NCBI RefSeq assembly: GCF_026262505.1
Contig: NC_067207.1
Location: forward strand, 20,676,082-20,740,081
DNA length: 64,000 nt
DNA from: Trichomonas vaginalis G3
Taxonomy: Eukaryota > Parabasalia > Trichomonadida > Trichomonadidae
Direction of reading: 5' to 3'
Positions 55,603 to 64,000 of the stretch are shown piece after piece. Position 1 is the first letter of the stretch, and every line of letters begins with the position of its first letter. The translations under genes were made by a program, and so were the position numbers. A model generated the notes under the pieces. That model made no database searches, had not been told where the DNA came from, and saw nothing but the letters and a program-made list of their open reading frames with translations.

Positions 55603-56909
55603 TCAATTCTTGTTTTAATTTTGTCTCATATTAACTGAATATCTCTCTTCAACATATTTACTTCTAATACCCGACAATACCTTATCATAAAACCCCTAAA
55701 GCCACTTTTTCTTCTCTATTTACTTTTAAATTCTGAGATTCAAATTTTTTTCTATTTCATTCAGTTTTCTTTTATCAAAATCATATAACCATTCATACTG
55801 ATTCTTAATTTACTATATTACATTGAGATTTCATCTTTTTTCATATTTCGAATTAAATCAGCTATTTAAACCTAATATCCGGACCTGTCAGTATTCAAAT
55901 ATTATTGGCCACATGTATCTGAGCATTTACACGGATTTTACCAAATTTTGCAAAAAATGTGTTATGAGATGGGTGTTTACCCACGTTTTGCAAAAAAAAC
56001 CAAAATGATAGAGTGGGTCATAAGGATCAGTTTTGCTATAGCTTGTCCGGCTTGAAACTCAATATTCATTCGGGAAAAGACGTTTCAAAATTTTGTAAAG
56101 TATTCAAATTTGCAGCTTTGTTCGATTTGAAAATTGAAATTTGAAACGAAATGACTGTATGAATATGTTCTTCATATTGAATCTAAGCATTTCTTGGAAT
56201 TTGGAGTTTTTCTAAAAAGTTTTATCGGTTGAAAAATTAAAAATAAAACAAAAGAATTTTTTTCCGATTTTTTAAACGCATCTTAATTTTTAACGGACGA
56301 AGGAGTATTTGATCAAAGTTCAATAAGGCTATCACACTATATTATAGTTAGCTTGCAAAGTAAGCAATATAATCTGGAATTTAATAACTTCATAAAGATT
56401 TGATAAAACCATTTTTGTGTAAATTAGTATTTAATAGGAAAATATGAAATTAGATTAGTCAAACATATAAATTGTTATTATATGAAATGATAACAATTGA
56501 TAAAACATACAGATTGGAAGATTAGGTGAATTTTTGTGATGAATAGGTGTGTTTGTATGTAATGCCTCTATAGTATATTCATAATAAAAATTAGTATACT
56601 ATAAAAACTTGATTTGAGAAGAAAATTAATGTGGAATAAGAAGATTGTAGAGAAACGTCTCATTCTGTGAGACAGTCACAAATAATATCTCCTTACCATA
56701 TCAAATCCTTAAATTTTATATATGCTATTTTTTTAATCTTTTAAAAATTTCTCTTTAACTCTCTTCAAAGACTTTCTTTTATGTCAAAAATTTGTTTCAC
56801 TTTGCCCCAACTCATATACTCTAAAAATAATAACAATAGCCAAATATATAAAATTAATTTTTAATTCATTAAAATTATATTTATTCAAAGTAAATCCTCA
56901 TATAAACTT
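55603..56909. other. AT-rich stretch with no gene seen
   Basis: No supported gene, array or RNA is visible. It separates the 122-bp array from the broken minus-strand gene. Confidence 0.5.
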
Positions 56910-57749
56910 CTATGAACCATCCTCATCTGTTAATTCAATCAAGTATTCTAAGAAATTTGGGCAATTTTCTTCGAATAATTGGCTCTCATATGATAAATCT
57001 ATTAATTCAATTTTGTCATGCATAAAATCATACTTTCCGAATATGCAATAGCATTTTTCAAGAGCCAACAATAAATCAATTTTAAATCTTAGACTGTTAT
57101 TATTAAATGATTCAAGTAGTCCTTCCTCCAATAAAAAGTGGTACATTATTTGTTGATCGTTCTGTGAAAATTCGAAATTTAAGATACAATAGCAAATTAT
57201 CTGAACGAAAAACTTTTTCTTGCTAGAATTGTAATCATTATAATTATCAATAATATTTGAAAAAAGACCGCTATAAAAGATAAAATCTTGATCGAAATGC
57301 GTAAAAACAATGAAAAGTATCTGATTGAAGAATTCTGGAACGCTTTGGTCTAGACACCACCATATGTAACGGTTAAGAGAGAACTATTGATCTTGCATTA
57401 TAAAGTCTACTAGTGAAATTTCGTTATTCATTAATGAATACAATAATGTACCTATTTTCTTTTGTTTATTATGTGTTGATTTGTTTTGCCATTGAAAATA
57501 ACATAGATATGTATCATCGGATTCTAATGCTAAAATTTTAAAGTCGTAATAAATAACAATCCGGGTAAAAACAAGGATATTTTCGTCAAATGCATCTATT
57601 TTGTCAACAGGAAATGGTATCTTGGAGACACAATCACCAATATCAATATTTTCAACATCTTGTTTATAAGATTTGATATTCATTAAAATTTGATATAAAA
57701 AAGTAAATTCATTGCTCAGAAAATTGAGAAAATTGAGAGTAACCGCCAA
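56910..57749 (-). pseudogene. hypothetical protist gene with one in-frame stop
   Basis: A single minus-strand frame stays open for 280 codons apart from a TAG at 57381-57383. Before the stop it reads LNFLNFLSNEFTFLYQILMN to LVDFIMQDQ; after it, FSLNRYIWWCLDQSVPEFFN through MYHFLLEEGLLESFNNNSLR to ELTDEDGS. The pattern is of helical repeats rich in leucine, asparagine and phenylalanine, as in armadillo-like families that are large in trichomonads. No good ATG precedes the left part: the first is at about 57681. It is probably a decayed member of a host multigene family. Confidence 0.55.
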
Positions 57750-57859
57750 ATAAGATTTTTAAAAATAAAGAACTAAGGGTACAGTATATGAGAAGGAAGA
57801 ATCCAAAATTTTATTTTTAAGGTTTTGCAAGAAATATTTTTATTAATAAACGGTAGAAT

Positions 57860-58135
57860 GGGGAGAAGCTTCCTAAACTTTTTAATCCCATAAATATGGT
57901 CATTATCTGGAATAAAGAGTTAAGCGTCATATGTCACTTTTTGTACTAAGGAAACATCGACTTTATGCGTTATGACTTTTCGATGAGGAAACAAGTGTTC
58001 ACGTATTACAAACTTCCTTATTCCAATAAACCGACCCTAAACATAATTAATTCTAAGCATGATAATGGTCTCTTTTCTATGATAACCAAATCAATTTGGT
58101 TATCATAGTAAAGCACCAAAAACTGGAATAGGAAT
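57860..58135. repeat. 276-bp inverted repeat, left arm
   Basis: It starts GGGGAGAAGCTTCC and is complementary along its whole length to 59345-59620, with the same length (276) on both sides, so no indels separate the arms. Inside is a 32-base palindrome, CTATGATAACCAAATC and its partner (58077-58108). Confidence 0.9.
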
Positions 58136-59344
58136 AACCGCACTTAAACAGGAATAGGCAGTGTGGAAACTAGAGAAGACTCAACTGATTTTTTAAGCAA
58201 CTCTTCTTGCCGATTCAAATCTGCTTTGCTAATCATTGTATATTACTATATTCTGATTAGGATACTTTAACGCTTGATGCATGCACATCATTCTTTTAGC
58301 TGATTTCTAAAATACAATCTTCTATTAACTTTGAAATTTCTTCAAAAGTTATAGTAATTCCATAGTTCATTCGTAAAATGTTATTAAATAGCTCTGACGA
58401 TTCCTTTGCACGCAAAATGAGGTAGTATTTTTTGAATTTTTTACTCAAAATAAAACAAAATCTACCCAATTTTATACCACTAAAGCCTATATTGACACAC
58501 ATATATATAAATCTCTATTGTTATAAGATAAATTTGAAAAAATAAATTTTTTTCCTAAAATGTAAAATTATACTTGTATTCAAAGAAAGTAGATCGTTTA
58601 TAAGGAAGGTATTATATATTTGGGGAGAAAATCCCTTACAATATACAAAAATATGAAAGAATATTCAATCATCAGGAAAGAGCTTAGTACTAACCATTTG
58701 TGAGACGTTCATATAATATCTTTTTCCTTTTTGGGGTTTTTAATCGGATTATCCATTTCCCTGCATTGACTTTAATTCATTCTTGATGATCTGAGAGTAT
58801 ACATGATCATTATCGAACGTTTGCCATACTCTTCCACAGTTAATGATTGCTGAAAAATGAATAGTACTGAATAACAGCTGGAATTTCATAAGTATTTTGC
58901 GTATTTATACTGATTTAAACATGAAATACTCATACAAAATGCAAAGTTTTTAAAAACAATCAATAAAAGATTTTAAATTAGATAAAATATCATATGTCAC
59001 TTCTTTTTTCATCTGGATAATAAAATTGATAAATTTTTTTCTAATTAAAGATAAAGATGCATTTATAGTAGTAGAAAATTAATTTCTAGACTAAAGCTTG
59101 TTTATTGTCACCGTTTTAAGTCTAAATTTATAGGAAATGGTTATTTTATTATGCATTAAAAGTTCTTCTATAAAATTAACATTAAAATCATCTTTCGCCT
59201 AAGAGTAATAACAAGGTTATGCAAATTTTATTGAAATAGTACGAGAATTTTGTTTGAAAATATAATATGGTTAAAAATAGGGAATGGATGTATGAATGTT
59301 CCATATTTATTTTATCCGAGTTGCTTCATGATTCCATATTGCCG
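58136..59344. other. 1.2-kb interior between the 276-bp inverted repeats
   Basis: The only open frame worth noting is 58296-58502 (minus, 68 residues, with KFKKYYLILRAKESSELFNN). It could be a fragment of the same helical family as 56910-57749 but is too short to say. No transposase motif is visible. If the arms are the ends of a 1.76-kb DNA element, it is non-autonomous. Confidence 0.5.
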
Positions 59345-59620
59345 ATTCCTATTCCAGTTTTTGGTGCTTTACTATGATAACCAAATTGATTTGGTTATCA
59401 TAGAAAAGAGACCATTATCATGCTTAGAATTAATTATGTTTAGGGTCGGTTTATTGGAATAAGGAAGTTTGTAATACGTGAACACTTGTTTCCTCATCGA
59501 AAAGTCATAACGCATAAAGTCGATGTTTCCTTAGTACAAAAAGTGACATATGACGCTTAACTCTTTATTCCAGATAATGACCATATTTATGGGATTAAAA
59601 AGTTTAGGAAGCTTCTCCCC
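59345..59620. repeat. 276-bp inverted repeat, right arm
   Basis: This is the complement of 57860-58135 and ends GGAAGCTTCTCCCC at 59620. Flanking bases (GAAT before the left arm, AATA after the right) do not give a convincing target duplication. Confidence 0.9.
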
Positions 59621-59677
59621 AATAATAATAGGAATATCGATATTAAAAAAGAAATACATGAAATAAATAAAAATTTG

Positions 59678-60347
59678 ATTCAACTTTGACAAGAATCACA
59701 AATGATTCTTCTCAAAGTTGCTCAGTGAACAACAAACACTTGTTATTGTTTATAATTCAAGTGAATGTGTACACAAGGACAACAATTGTCTATCAATTGT
59801 TGTCTTTGATTCAACTTTGACAAGAATCACAAATGATTCTTCTCAAAGTTGCTCAGTGAACAACAAACACTTGTTATTGTTTATAATTCAAGTGAATGTT
59901 GTACACAAGGACAACAATTGTCTATCAATTGTTGTCTTTGATTCAACTTTGACAAGAATCACAAATGATTCTTCTCAAAGTTGCTCAGTGAACAACAAAC
60001 ACTTGTTATTGTTTATAATTCAAGTGAATGTTGTACACAAGGACAACAATTGTCTATCAATTGTTGTCTTTGATTCAACTTTGACAAGAATCACAAATGA
60101 TTCTTCTCAAAGTTGCTCAGTGAACAACAAACACTTGTTATTGTTTATAATTCAAGTGAATGTTGTACACAAGGACAACAATTGTCTATCAATTGTTGTC
60201 TTTGATTCAACTTTGACAAGAATCACAAATGATTCTTCTCAAAGTTGCTCAGTGAACAACAAACACTTGTTATTGTTTATAATTCAAGTGAATGTTGTAC
60301 ACAAAGACAACAATTGTCTATCAATTGTTGTCTTTGATTCAACTTTA
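59678..60347. repeat. 132-bp hairpin satellite, 5 units, opposite orientation
   Basis: Five units of the 52196 satellite appear in inverted orientation. The first unit lacks one T (GTGAATGTGTACAC), and the last has the T form of the variable C/T site, as several units of the main array do. With the main array it brackets 55.0-59.7 kb. The 233-residue frame here is translated repeat. Confidence 0.93.
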
Positions 60348-62785
60348 TTAAAAATTTTAATTATATCTTTTAATTTATATTTATTTACGTTCACATTTCT
60401 TTTATATCCTTTATATTAATATAAAATTTCGGTTGATCTTCACTCTTTTTCACATATTTTTTCAATAAGATACCCAATTTTTGTATTTATTCTGATTAAT
60501 ATTTTTCACTGTTAATTTTATTGATATCTCAAACTATTTCAACATTTAGTTTTTTAAAAACTCTATTTTTTGTTCTCTCTCTCAATTTTCAAAAGTCATT
60601 AATTTTGCATTACTTTATTTAAAATATAATTAACATTGGATAAAAACATTTATTATAATGCCATTTTGGATCAATCTTATGATATTTCAAATCTTTTAAA
60701 ATACACTCATTCATAACAAATAGTTGCCCTAGACATGTGCGTAACCTCTGTGTACGATATTCCAACACCTTACGACCTGTATGCAAGTTTTTAATTATTG
60801 AATAAAAAAACAACAACATACCGTACTTCGAGTATAAAACATGTATACCCTAATAAAAACAAAAATTAGGACATATTTGATTTATGATTTCTTTTCACAA
60901 ATCGAAATTTTGGGCGTCAAAAATTTTCTCACTGGGTTTTCGTGTATCAATCCCAGCTCATTATATACGCAACCAATCAAAAATCTGATATGGGAGTCCA
61001 AGGCTAACTTTTTGTTGTCTACCTAATAAAAGAGGAAGCAGCATTAGTGAGAATAATCGCAAATATTCAATTTAAATTATCTTTTTATTCTTAATTTAAA
61101 GTGACAAAAAGAATAAAAAACCTATTCTAAGGCATGTTGTTATGTAAATGAGACTAGACATCATATTTTATGTTATGAAAAAAAAATATTTAGAATTTTA
61201 GAACAAAATAAATAGAAAAAATAGCATAACTTATGGATGTGCGTATATTAAATTTAATAAATTAAGAGAAATTATTTTTGGCGCCAAAATTATTCGTTAA
61301 CTCTCAAATTTTTCTGAGTCAATAAGCCGCTAAAAAAGTGTCATTTTGTTTCGTTAGAGAAAGATGAATTGTCCATGTCATCCAATCGGGAACAAGGGGG
61401 ATGGGGATTAGATGATAAAGAAGCAATTCATGCTCTCTATCTGAAGCAATCAGACTTACCAGCAACAATGTGAATCGATTTGGCTTTAAAGTTAATATAG
61501 CAGATCAGCTTGTTACTGGAGAGACTAGGCATTACGATTGATTCGCTGTAGTGCTCTACTTTAATTTAAGAGTAGTAACGGATAACTGAATTCCCAAAGT
61601 TCTTTAGGTGATCCAAAACACTGTAGCTGCTTGAACTTTGGACGAGCCTCGCACCCCAGAGAATAGAAATCCCAATCTTGCTCATGTTTAGTTGAATTAG
61701 TCTGCAGCAGTACAGCTCTGATACCACAAGATCGTGATGTATACAAAGTCACAACGCTATTTGATTCAACAACTAGCTAGTTTTGACATCAAATTGCAAA
61801 ATTTGACTTCGTTATGAGCTCTTTGTAGCAAAAATACATTACACTTAAAGACTAGTTGCTAGACTGTAGTAGTTTGTTCGTATATATCTATTTTTCCCCA
61901 ACGTATTGCATACTACATTTTGACAAGACTTGCAACCTTATAGTAACCTCGTTGGGAATTGTTCAAGCAAAGCGTAGGTAGTTAAGGTCGAGTAAGAGTT
62001 CTTCTTAAATCTTTCACTGAATGAGTAGGTGTTGGAAGAACTGTTCTCTAAAGCGATACAGTTGCGCTACATGTTCGTCAACTTGTCTAGAAATAAATAT
62101 ATCATTTGTTTTATACGTTTTTTCGTAATAAATCTATTTGTATTTGTTGTATTTGAGTATGAAGATAACAAAAACTACGGCATAAGACGCAGTACACTGG
62201 GCTTCGTTGCCATTTTATTTACCATGTTAAGAATAAACTTAACAGACATGCTTTGTTTTCGACGAAGCCATCTAAAATAACGTACATCTAAATAAAACTA
62301 AAAAACTGTAAAATTTCTTTATTTGATAGTATACTTCAAATTATGCACTATACCTTCTAGAATTCTATAACACTCTTTGCATATAATTTTTTTAAAAAAA
62401 AGTTATATCTCGACAAAAATATGATTTATCAATAGAGTATGTAAAATAAAACTCATTCGCAGTATTAAAAAATCGTAAATCTTTCCAAAAAAATTTTGAA
62501 TTACAAATTTTAAAACTTAAAACAACATTTTTTGAAGCGAAAAAACGAAATCTAATTTTTTTTGGAAAATTTAGAATAAATAGAGCTCTTTAACTCGTCG
62601 AATACAAATTGTTTTCAAGTTTTTTTCGACCGGAAATTGAACTTTTAGAGTTTATACAATAAGATTCACATGAAAAAATACGGGTTTAACAAAGAAATCA
62701 CCAATATAAAGGTTTTTTTAGTAGAACGAGATTGATAAAAACTATGGTATGATAAAAAGACGATAATTTTTTTGGCGGGATAATT
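60348..62785. other. AT-rich stretch with no supported gene
   Basis: Short frames (60619-60819 minus, 61561-61752 minus, 62029-62280 plus) show no motif or start context that I can support. No RNA gene is recognised. Confidence 0.5.
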
Positions 62786-62799
62786 GAAGAATATGAATG

Positions 62800-63970
62800 A
62801 TTCGAATTACAGACATACTCTAGTCCGAAACTTACTATGGTTCGTGACTTATTTTTGACACAGAATAGCTGTAGACTAAGGCTTACTCTAGATCCAGACT
62901 TATTATACAATTAAATTTGCTTTTGGAATAAGACTTAATTTTAGTTACAAACTTATCTTAATATCAGACTTATATTTAGAATCAGACTTACTTTAGTCTA
63001 GAACTTACATTTAGAATCAGACTTCCATTTCAAGTCAGACTTACTTTCGTCCGAAACTTACATTTCAAGTCGTCTTACTTCGTCCGAGACTTACATTTCA
63101 AGTCAGACTTACTTTCGTCCGAGACTTACATTTCAAGTCAGACTTACTTTCTTCAGACTTACTTTCGTCCGAGACTTACATTTCAAGTCAGACTTACTTT
63201 CGTCCGAGACTTAATTTCGTCAGACTTACATTTCAAGTCATACTTACTTTCGTCCGAGACTTAATTTCTAGTCAGACTTACATTTCAAGTCAGACTTACT
63301 TTCGTCCGAGACTTACATTTCAAGTCAGACTTACATTTCAAGTCATACTTACTTTCGTCCGAGACTTACATTTCAAGTCATACTTACTTTCGTCCGAGAC
63401 TTACATTTCAAGTCATACTTACTTTCGTCCGAGACTTACATTTCAAGTCACTTACTTTCGTCCGAGACTTAATTTCGTCAGACTTACATTTCAAGTCAGA
63501 CTTACTTTCGTCCGAGACTTACATTTCAAGTCAGACTTACTTTCGTCCGAGACTTACATTTCAAGTCATACTTACTTTCGTCCGAGACTTACATTTCAAG
63601 TCATACTTACTTTCGTCCGAGACTTACATTTCAAGTCAGACTTACTTTCGTCCGAGACTTACATTTCAAGTCAGACTTACTTTCGTCCGAGACTTACATT
63701 TCAAGTCAGACTTACTTTCGTCCGAGACTTACATTTCAAGTCATACTTACTTTCTTCCAAGACTTACTTTCGTCCGAGACTTACATTTCAAGTCATACTT
63801 ACTTTCGTCCGAGACTTACATTTCAAGTACTTACTTTCTTCAAGACTTACTTTCGTCCGAGACTTACATTTCAAGTCATACTTACTTTCGTCCGAGACTT
63901 ACATTTCAAGTCATACTTACTTTCGTCCGAGACTTACATTTTAAGTCATACTTACATTAATATCAAACTT
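62800..63970. repeat. 35-bp tandem array, decaying at the edge
   Basis: The unit alternates GAGACTTACATTTCAAGTC and AGACTTACTTTCGTCC (35 bases), each half starting with the same GACTTAC core. From about 63000 the units are regular, with occasional deletions of a half unit. Between 62800 and 62990 the spacing and sequence degrade to isolated AGACTTA or AAACTTA words, and the last 50 bases of the window degrade similarly. No gene is present. Confidence 0.9.
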
Positions 63971-64000
63971 ATATTAACCTACGACTTACTTTTATTCCCA

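Noticed and set aside
58296-58502. 68-residue minus-strand frame as a transposase remnant
   Set aside because: It is too short, with no catalytic motif; the resemblance to the helical family at 56910-57749 is only compositional.
62800-63970. Telomeric or subtelomeric repeat
   Set aside because: The unit is 35 bp, not a short G-rich telomere word, and the array decays into ordinary sequence rather than ending the molecule.

Overview
The window reads as AT-rich protist nuclear DNA that has been invaded repeatedly by Maverick/Polinton virus-like elements. The best match I can infer is Trichomonas vaginalis: the genes are intronless and very compact, the Maverick gene set includes KilA-N and collagen-like fibre genes, and short glycine-rich surface-type genes lie alongside. 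The species call is inference from gene content; no ribosomal or other diagnostic gene is present.

Layout. 1-13,666 is a remnant of one Maverick lineage: an integrase fragment, amphipathic and basic virion-type proteins, an HNH endonuclease, a tRNA-like gene, two KilA-N genes and a hypothetical gene, plus a truncated Dam-type methylase. Bases 1 to about 2,870 are a second direct copy of 5,921-8,770 that differs almost only by single-base indels. 13,669-35,928 is a complete-looking 22.26-kb Maverick, called E1 here. It has 5'-AG...CT-3' ends and terminal inverted repeats (TIRs) of about 0.63-0.68 kb. It carries a capsid/packaging/fibre/integrase block, an accessory KilA-N block, protein-primed DNA polymerase B and a major capsid protein. 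E1 sits inside a KilA-N gene whose two halves lie at 13,376-13,666 and 35,931-36,023. About 36.2-47,995 is a second, inverted and truncated Maverick, E2. It matches the left half of E1 closely but lacks the polymerase and major capsid genes. Its outer end lies in the 3' end of a glycine-rich gene. 48.2-50.7 kb holds three decayed glycine-rich gene copies. 52.2-60.3 kb is a hairpin-satellite locus: a 132-bp array (21.5 units), a 122-bp array (3.5 units), a broken gene, a 276-bp inverted-repeat pair, and a second 132-bp array (5 units) in the opposite orientation. 62.8-64.0 kb is a 35-bp tandem array.

How the genes fit together. E1 encodes what a self-replicating, encapsidated element needs: polymerase B, packaging ATPase, major capsid protein, several probable minor virion proteins and a long trimeric-fibre-like protein with a phage-type tip. 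Integration would be by a DDE-type integrase, and KilA-N proteins are probable regulators. E1 has an intact fibre gene but a frameshifted integrase; E2 has an intact integrase but a broken fibre gene and a broken penton-like gene.

Most notable signals. (i) A roughly 35-bp double-hairpin insert appears twice in E1 and is absent at the matching E2 sites; one copy is in frame inside a gene and the other is flanked by a 5-bp duplication. (ii) The receptor-binding fibre tips diverge strongly between otherwise near-identical elements. (iii) Both large satellites are built almost wholly of stacked hairpins. (iv) A BglII-centred palindrome family marks Maverick intergenic regions, and a shared promoter-like block precedes the KilA-N-class genes.
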